Below are positions 1 to 9,305 of a stretch of 32,530 nucleotides of DNA, in pieces (position 1 is the stretch's first letter; each line of letters begins with the position of its first letter). Both the position numbers and the translations under genes were made by a program. Under the pieces are notes generated by a model. That model made no database searches and was not told the DNA's origin. It was given only the letters and a program-made list of their open reading frames with translations. The DNA is from Pelargonium nanum (taxonomy: Eukaryota > Streptophyta > Magnoliopsida > Geraniales > Geraniaceae). Where the stretch lies: assembly GCA_036897485.1 (NCBI GenBank), contig JAYMTF010000628.1, positions 1-32,530 on the forward strand, read 5' to 3'.

Positions 1-399
1 TCATTAAATTTATGTCTGCATACATATACATATTAGTATGGCACCAAACTAGGTCATGGAACTTGTATGTACGACATGGCTTTTGAATTGATTACAAGGT
101 GCTGGATCCACATGCTTGATAATTTTATCTTAAGCTAGAAAATATTGATCAAGCTGAATCCAAGCTTGGATTTTGCTTGAGTTTGTGAAGAAAGCCTTTA
201 TGTCAAATGACTCAAAGTCAATGTAGTCATTTCAGTTATCTGCTGTATGGCTCATTTCAGTTATTTTGTAGCTCAACTGTTTTGCTTTTTGATTTGTATA
301 TGATGTTCTGGTCTGGTTATATACTTATATTTGTCTTTAAAGGTGCTTAGAATTCTTATATTTGCATTAAAATGTTTGAAAAAAGTGATTTTTGTGCAG
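1..399 (+). other. Intron sequence of the UBC gene
   Basis: AT-rich sequence with no recognisable coding homology. It ends in a pyrimidine-rich stretch and a CAG acceptor at 397-399, directly before the first readable exon, so it is best read as the intron joining the missing upstream exons. Confidence 0.6.
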
Positions 400-3300
400 T
401 TTATTCTCCATGAAATAATTGATGTTGACGAAGATGAGGATTCTGCTGATACCATGATGTATGGCGTGAAAGTTGAGCCAAGGGATAAAGGAAAGGCAGT
501 AAAAAGCATTTCTAATGGTTACTTGAATCATCAAAATAAGGTATATTTTGACCTGTAGTTAAATTTGATAGATATCATTACAACTGGTAGCTTTTCCATG
601 CTCATAACTGCCCATGCAATATAGCTTATGGAATTCATCTTTCTCTCTTTATATACCTTTTCAGGAGTCTTACGGTAATGATTCTTTTGCTCCTGGTGGA
701 GTGGATACCCTTGAAACAGTCAATGGTGTTGATTCCTCAAAGAGTTGGGCCCCTGGGTCGCATTATTCAATCAACGTAGATGGCCATAGTTCTGATACTT
801 ACCATGACACTGACAAGTATCTTGATTTTTATACGAATGATGTCATAAATGTTGATGATTATGAAATATTGCAAGCCCAGTTTGATAAGGTGGACATTCC
901 TCCTGGAGTGGAGGCATCTCTTCCTTGGTTTCCGGATTTGGACCAAATTAAATGCAAGGCACCTACTGGCAGTAGTTCCAATCATCAGAGTCAAATACAG
1001 TCAGAACGTGGGTTTCCTCTTCATGAGAGAGACCCTTGTCCATCTTTCTGGCCATCCCAATCTTCTCAGTTGAAAATGAAGTCAGCATCACTAGATGCTG
1101 TGATTAATCCTCCTGGGATGGAGCTGCCTTCACCTCAGTTCTTTCCAAAAGCTGCTAATGGTAACAATAGACTAGCTGCTTCAAAACCTAGTTGGATTGC
1201 TTTGAAGAACGGATTTACTGAAAAATCATCTCAGTCTTCGCCATATTTGAAAGCTTCATTTTGTCCAAATAGTACAAGTACCTCCGTGAATCAGGTACAT
1301 ACAGTGAATCTCCCACATGCAATTGAGGCTCCTTTACTGGGACATGGTTTCCCCAGTTATCTGAAGAAGCAGCGTAGTAGTCACGTGTCTTATTCCTCTT
1401 CACAAACAGCTGCATTGAATCATCCTCCTGGAGCAGATGCTTTTTCTTCGTCTGAAGCATTTCACAAATATAAAAACGCGTTTCACAAATATAAAAAGAC
1501 ATCCTTTTTCTCAACTGATCCGAGTTTGTATGATCCACTTGATGATCTTCCTATCTCCCCTGAAGAGGAAGCAGATAACTTTTTTGGTCAGGAGTTTGCT
1601 GGGAACCACAAGAAAATATCTGGAACAGGAGGTTTGGCAGCTGATACTGAGTCAAACTCATGCAGTGGAGAATATAGGAATCTTGAAGATGTTATGGGGA
1701 AGTTCAAACTTTTTAAACAATTTGATACTGTTGATGATCATTCAGATCATCACTATGCTCATAATGGTTCTTCAGTGAAGCAGGTACATATGTTTTGAAG
1801 ATGCACTTGATTTTCTTCATTTTGTTTTTATATATATATATGAATTCTTTATTCCTCTTAATGTTCGTATCCTCTTTCTGATAGCCTTCTAAGGTTTGGG
1901 CGAAGAGAATTCAGGAAGAATGGAGGATTCTTGAGAAGGATTTGCCTGGTGAGTTTTATTGTAGTATTCACTTTTGTTCTAATAAGCATTGTACCATCTG
2001 TTCTGTAGTTTACTTATGTTTTTTGTTGAGATAAATGTTGAAATTGCAGTGGAATAGCTAACACAATGAATCTAATTTAAAATAAGACTCTTAGAATGAC
2101 ATTTTGAAAATCTAAACAAAGAGTTCTATATACGAGGGTAATATATATAATTTTTATTGGCAATAATGCTCATTATATATTAATAACAACTGGTTCAATC
2201 TTTGAGGAGGAGAGAGAACCTGAGACACACGCCAAGAGCATCATAAAGAAACACTAATGATGGGTTGGTTTCAAAACAGTTATTTTTGGATTTTTACATT
2301 ACAGAACCTAGATTAAAGATAGCTTCATCGAATACCCAGGTGATATAACAAGCAAAATAAAATATGCTGATTGCATCATACTTCTTGTGTTTCATTTTTT
2401 TTCTTCCCAAGTTTTGTAGAGAATGGTAACTGAATCTCTTATGCTTATCATTTCAATAGATACAATATTTGTCAGGGTTTATGAATCACGAATGGATCTT
2501 TTGAGGGCTGTAATAAAAGGAGCGGAGGGGACTCCTTATCATGATGGTCTCTTTTTCTTTGACGTATTTTTCCCAAGTGCCTATCCTAACGGTCCACCAG
2601 TAAGTAATAGAAGCTTGTATGTTGGTGTGTTTACTTTGACATATTTCTCACTTCATTGGTCTGACTACTGGAAATTGCTTTTGCCAGCTTGTTCATTACC
2701 ACTCTGGTGGCGTTCGACTCAATCCAAATCTGTATGCTTGTGGGAAAGTGTGCCTAAGCCTTCTCAACACCTGGAGTGGTAACAAGAATGAGAAGTGGAT
2801 CCCTGGGAAGTCCAGCATGCTGCAAGTTCTGGTCTCTATTCAAGGGCTTATTTTGAATACAAAACCTTACTTTAATGAGCCTGGATTTGCAAACATGAGT
2901 GGTACTCCACATGGTGAAAAAAATTCTCTGAAGTACAATGAGGATACATTTATCCTATCATTAAGGACAATGTCTTTTACAATGAGGAGGCCACCTAAGG
3001 TAAGTTTGAGGAAGTATTCTGTATTATTCTTTTTGGACTACTTTTGACAGTTTCATACTGGCTTAGTGTGTTTCTTGAACTATTTTGTCACAATCTATTC
3101 ATACCATTGCTTAGAGTACTATTACTTGTGTAAACTATTTGCCTTTTATTTTATTATTAAATAAATAACGAGTAGAGTAATTGGACAATGCTTGGTAAAA
3201 ATATAAATATCTCCTGTACCATGCCAGTAAATGAGAAAACTACACTCTAATTGTAATTTTATCATTTGAACCACTTCCCTATTGCGTCAAAGTAAATTGG

Positions 3301-4162
3301 TGTTGGACATCACTGACCAAATATTTAACATAGTCTAACTTCTTAGGCACAAAAACTACATGGGTTCATATTTAGGATACATCATTAAGTTGTATATGGA
3401 GTGATGGTCTCAACCCTCAAGTTGGCTACGCATCCTGACTCAATAGTCAATATACATAGTTCATCTTGTGAAGATCATAATTGAAAAGTTCAGAGTGCTT
3501 TCCTGCTCTTAACTTTGAAAGTAAATATTTCATTCTCCTATCTATTTGATCAGATGCACGCAACAAAACTAGTAACTGGTATGAAATCATACTATACGTG
3601 CAAATACATCTGACGTGCTTTTTGGTTCGGAGGTATTTATAGTAGTATTAGAGATGACATACATCATTTGTCAATTTATTCATCGTTTACCTTCTGGGGT
3701 TCACCATGGATTTCTGGTATTATTATTATTTTTTTCCCTGTTGAGACCATCCCCATCTCGGTATATATGCCTCTATGGTTATAAACCTAATTCTACCTTC
3801 TTGGTAACTTTTTTTTAACTTTGTTTTATCTTTGGAGTTGAATATCTAATCAATTATGATATATTTGGCTGCAGCATTTCGAGGATTTGGTTGTAGGGCA
3901 CTTTTGTGAGCGTGCACATGATATTATGGTGGCATGTAAAGCATATATTGATGGTGCTCAAGTTGGGTGTCTTGTCAAAGGAGGGGTTCAGGATGTTGAT
4001 GAGGGTGACAAGAGTTGCTCTGATTCTTTTAGGAAAAATGTTGCCAAATACATCAATGTGATTGCTACAGGCTTCGTGAAGATTGGAGCCAAAGATTGTG
4101 AGAAGTTCCTATCTCTTGCCAACATAGGGAGCAACTGTGCAGGTGTCAAGGTTTCAAGATGA
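400..4162 (+). CDS. PHO2-family ubiquitin-conjugating enzyme E2 (UBC25/26-like), 3' part
   Basis: Partial gene; its 5' exons lie left of the window. I read exons 400-540, 665-1783, 1885-1948, 2460-2599, 2688-2999 and 3875-4162, all with GT...AG borders, giving one open frame of 687 codons ending in TGA. The first two exons encode a long hydrophilic, probably disordered region with three PPG(V/M/A)(E/D)-type motifs (near 892, 1102 and 1417). The UBC fold follows: VWAKRIQEEWRILEKDLP, then YPNGPP, then LNPNLYACGKVCLSLLNTW. The catalytic Cys is in GKVCLSLL (codon 2751-2753). The NPN in place of the usual HPN motif and the long N-terminal region match the PHO2/BIRC6-like E2 class, which includes Arabidopsis UBC23-26. 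Such enzymes accept ubiquitin from E1 and pass it to substrates; PHO2 itself acts in phosphate homeostasis. Which paralogue this is cannot be decided without the N-terminus. The active site looks intact. Confidence 0.9.
1457..1498 (+). repeat. In-frame 21-bp tandem duplication in the UBC gene
   Basis: Two adjacent 21-bp units (1457-1477 and 1478-1498) differ at two positions and encode AFHKYKN followed by AFHKYKK. The duplication keeps the frame and lies in the disordered region before the catalytic domain. Confidence 0.9.
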
Positions 4163-4682
4163 ATGAAGTATGGATGAGGCGGCGATTTTGAGATTTTAGA
4201 AAGTTTTTTCGTCATCAGCTTTTTATATCTAGCACTAAATTATTAAGCATTTCATGTTCATATATCTTCAGGATGATTACATATATATAATTTTGGGGAC
4301 TGTATATAGGCATATAGTGGGGTTATAGGTTTCATATCTAATTATCAAGTATATTGGCAGGATGGTGTAATGTCCTTATTTTATAATAATTCTTAGGCAT
4401 AATTATCAAGTTGCTACGTATAAATCTGTATAGTATCTCATCATTTTTATTCTTGGCTGCAAATCAGAGAATGTGGTTGGTTCAATTTCTTATGAAAGTT
4501 CCTGTTTTGTAGTTTTTTGGTTACCACTTTGTGGTGTAACCTTCTGTCTCTTTCCCTTCTGAATCTTGTTCTTTATTTTTTATTTTATTTATGAGATTGA
4601 ATTAGCAACATTGGAGTCTCCGAGCCGGTTTTTAAATATTATGTTAGTGCATTGACTTGCAGGAGACAAAGATGTTTGACAC
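4163..4682 (+). other. 3' UTR of the UBC gene and 5' region of the first DUF2921 gene
   Basis: No gene seen. The left part is AT-rich 3' UTR and terminator sequence. Near the right end, TTGCAG at 4657-4662 could be the acceptor of a 5'-UTR intron. A four-codon upstream frame (ATG at 4672, TGA at 4684-4686) overlaps the ATG at 4683. Confidence 0.4.
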
Positions 4683-4766
4683 ATGAAGAATGGTTTGATA
4701 TTATGCAGAAACCTTAGGTGTCTTTTTGTTCTGCTTCTGAGTACTGAAAAATATCTGATAATGGTC

Positions 4767-7427
4767 ATGGATTATAGTATACTGTCAGGGTTTCATGTTC
4801 ACATTTTTTATTGTCTCCTAACTTTATTGTTTCTGAACTTTGTTCCATCTTATGCTGATAGAGTTTCTTATGCTGATCATTGCTCTTCAATAGTCTCAGA
4901 ATCCACCCTCAGCATAGACATGCCTCTTACCAGCTTTCCTCTTCAACCACAAGTCCAGGATGGTTTTTACACAGGAGGTGACAGGATTTTGTGTCTGAAC
5001 CCGTCTCAAATCTCCTCTAGCTTTCCAAATTGGATCCAGTTGTGGACCAAAAGCTTGTATCTAACAGAGGCGAAAAGGGTTTACAAAGTTGAAGCTGAAC
5101 TGAAAGTCGAGAGCAGAAATGGCGACAACTATATTGATACTTTGACTTATGCCTATACAAGTTCGATTCGTTTCAAGCTAGATGGGTTTTGGGATGAATC
5201 ATCAGGAAATCTCTGTATGGTCGGATCAAGTTCTACTAAGACAAGAGCAGGTACTTCGCTTGAACTTCCTGTTCTTCTAGAGCTCAATAGTTTCACGAAT
5301 TCGAGTAGCATAACTAGTTTGGTTACTGGGACGTTAAGGAGCTTGAATTCTACTAACGATTCAAACTTTTTCCACCCAGTTTCTATATTGATGTTTCCTC
5401 ATTTGAATTACAAGTATACTTTGGTTTCTAACGAAATGTTGGATATGAGTTCTGATGGAAGTAATAGTCTTTCAAGTTTGTCTCTTGGTTCGGTTCCAAT
5501 TCAACATTTCTGCAGATTTCTTCCATGGTCAGATAAAAACAGATTCTATTTGACATACGGGAAGAACTGCAGTTCTACCACGAATTGCAATCCGTTCAGT
5601 GGGCCTGATGAGTATTTGCCTTCTGTTATGTGCTTAAATAGAGTTGTACATGGAAAATTTTGTTCAGAGGATGAACAAAAAATTAGATTGCTAATAGACT
5701 TTTCTGGAGGTAGCAACGTTGGATACTATAGGCCTTTCAATCCCAAGACAGCATTGATTGCAGAAGGATTGTGGGATGAGAAGCAGAATCAGTTGTCTCT
5801 TGTAGCTTGTCGGGTCCTAAATGCCTCGGATTCCTTAGCTGATGCCCATATTGATGATTGTTCAACAAGGTTGGGCTTGAGGTTCCCTGCAGTCTGGTCT
5901 ATTAGAGAGAGAAGTAGCATTGTGGGAGAAATTTGGAGCACCAAACCTGTGAACGATTCAGGGTACTTCAACAAGATCGTTTTCCATTCTGCAGATAGCA
6001 CTGAGAAGGTTCCGGGATTGAAGTACGAGTATACAGAAACTGATAGATTGCTCGAATTGTGCTCAAGGAAGTCTAAGAGCAGAATGAGAGAGAGATTTCC
6101 AAATGGCTACTCTTTTGGTATGGTATTACATGACATGATTGTCAAAAACGCAGATGGAGAAACCGTGAAGGGCTATTCTACTCCCCTCTCAGTCGGTGAT
6201 CAATTTTATGCATCATATTCGTATCATGATTCTCTTTCTCGGGTAAATTGCAGCAACGGCCTAGTGAGCATCAGCTACAAGATGAGCTTTGGAGTATCTT
6301 CTGGCGAGAAAAAGGAAGTGAAGATCTCTGCAGAAGGAGTTTACGATGCTCAAACAGGAAGCTTGTGTATGGTTGGCTGCAAAAGTCTTGTCCTGGAGAA
6401 CCAAATGTTAGAGAATCTTGATTGTGCCATTGTTGTAAATTTGCAGTTCCCTCCATATAACTCGATGACCGGAATTTACACAAAAGGAAGCATTAAGAGC
6501 ACGCGGGAGACTTCAGATCCTCTTCATTTTGAACAGCTAGAGTTGTCTGCAATCTCTTTTTATGCTGTTGAAACAAGAGAATACATTCGGAGACTTGAGT
6601 TTCAGGTCTCTGCGGATCTCCTATCCAAGACACTTTCTTTGATCTTTGCGGGATATCAGCTCCTTTACGTGACAAGGTACCCTCATGTTCTTCCCTTCAT
6701 CTCCATCGTCATGCTTCTGATTCTTACTCTTTCACAAATGATACTTCTCGCGCTAGACGTTTCAGGGGAGATTGTTTTGCTTGGAAGTGTATGGCTCGAA
6801 ACTAGCAAGATTATAACAAGGGTAGTTACAATTTCAACCTTCTTGTTGCAAATCTATCTTGTGAAGCTTGTATCATCAGCAAGAATGACTGATAGAAACC
6901 AAAAAAGCTTGTGGGATGCTGAGAAGAAAGTCATGTTCGCATCTCTGCGAGTACATGCTATTGGATTGTTGATTGCTTTAGTTATACACTGGAGTAGAAA
7001 TGTAGAACAAGAGGGAGACTTCAATATTCCTCCTTCGGCGTCTCATCTTGTAGGAGACCTAAACCTTCAAAAGGACTTGAAATATTATGTTGGTTTTCTG
7101 GTAGAAGCTTTTCTTTTGCCTCAAATCTTGTTCAACATGATCAAGAACTCAAAGGAGAGAGCTCTTGTTTATCCATTCTATGTTGGATCTACTTTTGTCA
7201 AGTTGCTATCAAGAATGTACTTTGCTCATGGAGTTCTGGGTGGTGATGGTCTTCTTGCTGGTAGGTTGGTGTATATAGATCCTGAGGCTGATTCTGCATC
7301 TGATATCTGGGTTTTGGCTTCAACTTTTGGAGGGTTTGTGTTTGGTGCTATTGTTTGTAAGCAGCAGCATTTTGGTGGTTGTTTCATTATTCCTGCTAGA
7401 CTTAGGGGATGTTACTTTAATTTGTAG
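4767..7427 (+). CDS. DUF2921 multi-pass membrane protein, copy 1 (intronless)
   Basis: Intronless frame of 886 codons from the chosen ATG. In-frame ATGs exist at 4683 and 4761. I chose 4767 because it has a strong context (G at -3, G at +4), starts a good signal peptide (IFYCLLTLLFLNFVPSYA) and aligns with the start of the paralogue at 9306. The mature N-terminus has a conserved SYADHC. The luminal part holds three similar modules: GFWDESSGNLCMVG, GLWDEKQNQLSLVAC and GVYDAQTGSLCMVGC. It has many N-x-S/T sites. The last ~260 residues contain six to seven hydrophobic segments. The family includes Arabidopsis FLYING SAUCER1/2, which carry a C-terminal RING-H2 and affect pectin methylesterification in seed mucilage. 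This protein ends just after its last membrane segment (FGGCFIIPARLRGCYFNL) with no RING. Its function is unknown, and a secretory-pathway location is inferred. Confidence 0.88.
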   Translation: MDYSILSGFHVHIFYCLLTLLFLNFVPSYADRVSYADHCSSIVSESTLSIDMPLTSFPLQPQVQDGFYTGGDRILCLNPSQISSSFPNWIQLWTKSLYLTEAKRVYKVEAELKVESRNGDNYIDTLTYAYTSSIRFKLDGFWDESSGNLCMVGSSSTKTRAGTSLELPVLLELNSFTNSSSITSLVTGTLRSLNSTNDSNFFHPVSILMFPHLNYKYTLVSNEMLDMSSDGSNSLSSLSLGSVPIQHFCRFLPWSDKNRFYLTYGKNCSSTTNCNPFSGPDEYLPSVMCLNRVVHGKFCSEDEQKIRLLIDFSGGSNVGYYRPFNPKTALIAEGLWDEKQNQLSLVACRVLNASDSLADAHIDDCSTRLGLRFPAVWSIRERSSIVGEIWSTKPVNDSGYFNKIVFHSADSTEKVPGLKYEYTETDRLLELCSRKSKSRMRERFPNGYSFGMVLHDMIVKNADGETVKGYSTPLSVGDQFYASYSYHDSLSRVNCSNGLVSISYKMSFGVSSGEKKEVKISAEGVYDAQTGSLCMVGCKSLVLENQMLENLDCAIVVNLQFPPYNSMTGIYTKGSIKSTRETSDPLHFEQLELSAISFYAVETREYIRRLEFQVSADLLSKTLSLIFAGYQLLYVTRYPHVLPFISIVMLLILTLSQMILLALDVSGEIVLLGSVWLETSKIITRVVTISTFLLQIYLVKLVSSARMTDRNQKSLWDAEKKVMFASLRVHAIGLLIALVIHWSRNVEQEGDFNIPPSASHLVGDLNLQKDLKYYVGFLVEAFLLPQILFNMIKNSKERALVYPFYVGSTFVKLLSRMYFAHGVLGGDGLLAGRLVYIDPEADSASDIWVLASTFGGFVFGAIVCKQQHFGGCFIIPARLRGCYFNL

Positions 7428-7465
7428 TAAAAGAGAATGAAATGCTAGCAATTGAATAGTAAGAA

Positions 7466-7495
7466 TTGAAATATTCAAAAATTTGAATATTTCAA
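7466..7495. repeat. Perfect inverted repeat in the 3' UTR of DUF2921 copy 1
   Basis: Arms of 14 bp (TTGAAATATTCAAA and its exact complement) are separated by 2 nt and lie 39 bp after the stop codon. In RNA this would fold into an AU-rich hairpin. It may be a 3'-end element or chance in AT-rich DNA. Confidence 0.6.
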
Positions 7496-7986
7496 ATTTT
7501 ACATCCTTATGAAACTTGAAGATTTACACTCAATTGAGGAATAATTTATATTTTCACATATGTTTTATTCAAAAAATTAAATAGACGTATGAATAATGCC
7601 TAACACATCCCAATTTTTAGAAATTCACTTGACAATATCTAAACGAAGGACTCTTAAAGAAGGTGTCGTGTAAATAAAATTTAAAAGAAGAATTGAGTTA
7701 ATTGTTTTGTAAAAATTATGAAATGGAGACTTGAAGTAAAACTAAAAGGAGTACTCATGTATGTTGTATGGTAAAAGTCATAGAAAAGAAGTCAAACTTG
7801 GAGGATGACTTGAGTAGGTTGCTCGATCCGTAAAATCATAAAATGGAGAACTAAAGAGACAAGTTTATGCAAAACTCATTTAAAGATCTAATTTTTGCAG
7901 GAGCTCAATGTGTTGGTCAATTTGAATAGTTGATAAAGTCAACTGATTATATTACGTTATAATAATTTAATTTACTAATAATTTAA
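7496..7986. other. Gene-free spacer left of the transposon
   Basis: AT-rich sequence with no coding signal. It ends with 9 bp (7978-7986) that resemble the 9 bp right of the transposon. Confidence 0.5.
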
Positions 7987-8128
7987 GGGTTAATTAATTT
8001 TGTCTACTTTTTATAACAATTTTTTTTTGGCCCTTAAACTTTTTAGAAATTTTATACTAACCTTACTAACCTGTTACTTTCGCCACGTCATTTGTGTGCG
8101 CCACGCAAGCAGCCACGTCACATATGAT
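7987..8128. repeat. Left terminal inverted repeat of the Pack-MULE-like element
   Basis: About 142 bp, pairing with the complement of 8785-8928. The outer 19 bp are identical between the two ends. The inner part is shared with small gaps and substitutions. Confidence 0.7.
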
Positions 8129-8350
8129 AGACTCTATTTGAAACGCATCATTTTGGAGAAAATTTTAGTGCGATGTTACAACCAGCCATGGTGTTGCCGG
8201 CTCCGAGTTCCGGTCCATCGCCGCCCAATCCACAGCTAATCCAATAGTTCCATGCGTCTCTGGTTCTCTGAAACCCACCTCTCCAGAGATGATACTTGTA
8301 ATTTCGCTCAAATCTCCGTCCATTTCGGTAATTTCTGCGTCGAGGTTGTG

Positions 8351-8607
8351 AACCAGGGGCATGTGCTCTGCAATGCCGGCGCCGGAGCAGCTGCCGGTAA
8401 TGCTAGTGTTTTCTAATGCGACGTCGTTTTTATCATTTTCTGTGTTTTTTGTTTTGGTAAAATTTTGATCGATTGGGTCTGTGGATTTGTGAATTTGGTG
8501 TCTAATAGGTGTTATTGCTGCCACACTTGTGTGCCTTTTTGACGTCATCAAAACAAGGTTTCAGGTTCATGGCCTGCCAAGGCTCGCTGCCAATGGAGGC
8601 ACTAAAG
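8351..8607 (+). pseudogene. Fragment of a mitochondrial NAD+ carrier (NDT-type) gene inside the transposon
   Basis: Exon piece to 8396, intron 8397-8508 (GT...AG), exon 8509-8607, then a new GT donor. Joined in frame, the codons read CNAGAGAAAG followed by VIAATLVCLFDVIKTR and FQVHGLPRLAANGGTK. This is the start of the first repeat of plant NDT1/NDT2-type mitochondrial carriers, which move NAD+ into organelles. The hallmark P-x-D/E-x-x-K/R has lost its Pro (LFDVIK). Nothing after the first membrane segment of the carrier is present, so it cannot make a transporter. Keeping the intron shows capture from DNA, not from mRNA. The sequence upstream of 8351 cannot be matched to a carrier N-terminus. 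Confidence 0.8.
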
Positions 8608-9129
8608 GTAAGGATTTTTAAGCTTTTTTATTTTTATTTTTTTTATCAAATTCATTGATTACATGTGATGTTTGCATATTTGCTAGAGCTATTAGTTTGC
8701 TTTGCTTGTGTTGTCTTGCAAGATATGTATAAGGATTAGACTGAAACTTACAAAATCAAATTGTGTGTCATGTGACGTGTTGTTTTCCGTGTGACGTGAC
8801 AGCTTGGGTGGTGGACACAAGTGACGTTTTTTTTTTAAAAAGTTTAAGAACCAAAACCATATGCCAAACAAGAAATGGACTAAAACCAAAAAAATTGTCT
8901 GTCCAAGAGAGACAAAATTAATTAACCCTAAATTTAAAGTTATATGTTTTATGTTTCATATTCAATCATAGAAATATTTAGACTTATTTAAAGTCATACC
9001 AATGCAAAATTGGCAAGACGGACTTACAAATGTTAAGACTCTTTAAAGATGTCAACTATTTTTGTTCTCTTTGAAGATAAGCCGGCAACATTTGAGAAAC
9101 TTTGGCTTTATCAAATAAAAAAACAATTT

Positions 9130-9137
9130 TATATAAG
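9130..9137 (+). promoter_or_regulatory. Probable TATA box of DUF2921 copy 2
   Basis: TATATAAG lies 176 bp before the chosen ATG. A start of transcription near 9160 would give a leader of about 145 nt. An in-frame ATG at 9183 lies early in that leader but has a T at -3. Confidence 0.45.
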
Positions 9138-9305
9138 TTTTGGTCATTTTCTAATGAAGTTTAGTAATTTTCTTGTCTTTTAATGATTTATGGTCATTTT
9201 CCACACCAAAAAAAAAATCTTCTTGACTTGACTCTGATCAAAGTGAACACATTTTCTTCTTCTCTGCCTCCTCTGTTTCTTCACAAACACACACAGAGCT
9301 TGATC

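Larger units (their letters stand above)
7987..8928. mobile_element. Pack-MULE-like non-autonomous TIR element carrying a mitochondrial-carrier gene fragment
   Basis: The outer ends are inverted copies: GGGTTAATTAATTTTGTCT at 7987 and its complement ending at 8928. Similarity continues with gaps for about 140 bp on each side (7987-8128 and 8785-8928). It includes a shared CTTAAACTTTTTA and, near the inner edge, a matching stretch with ACGTCA..TTGTGT and CACGTCACA. The flanking 9-mers ataatttaa (7978-7986) and taaatttaa (8929-8937) agree at 7 of 9 positions, which fits a decayed 9-bp target-site duplication. Long TIRs, a 9-bp duplication and a GC-richer interior with captured exons and an intron are the marks of Pack-MULEs. 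No transposase is present. The element sits between the two DUF2921 paralogues and ends about 200 bp before the likely TATA box of the second. Confidence 0.75.

Noticed and set aside
7300-7427. Search for a RING-H2 at the DUF2921 C-terminus (also checked at 12000-12300)
   Set aside because: No Cys/His cluster follows the last membrane segment in any forward frame, so neither copy is called a ubiquitin ligase.
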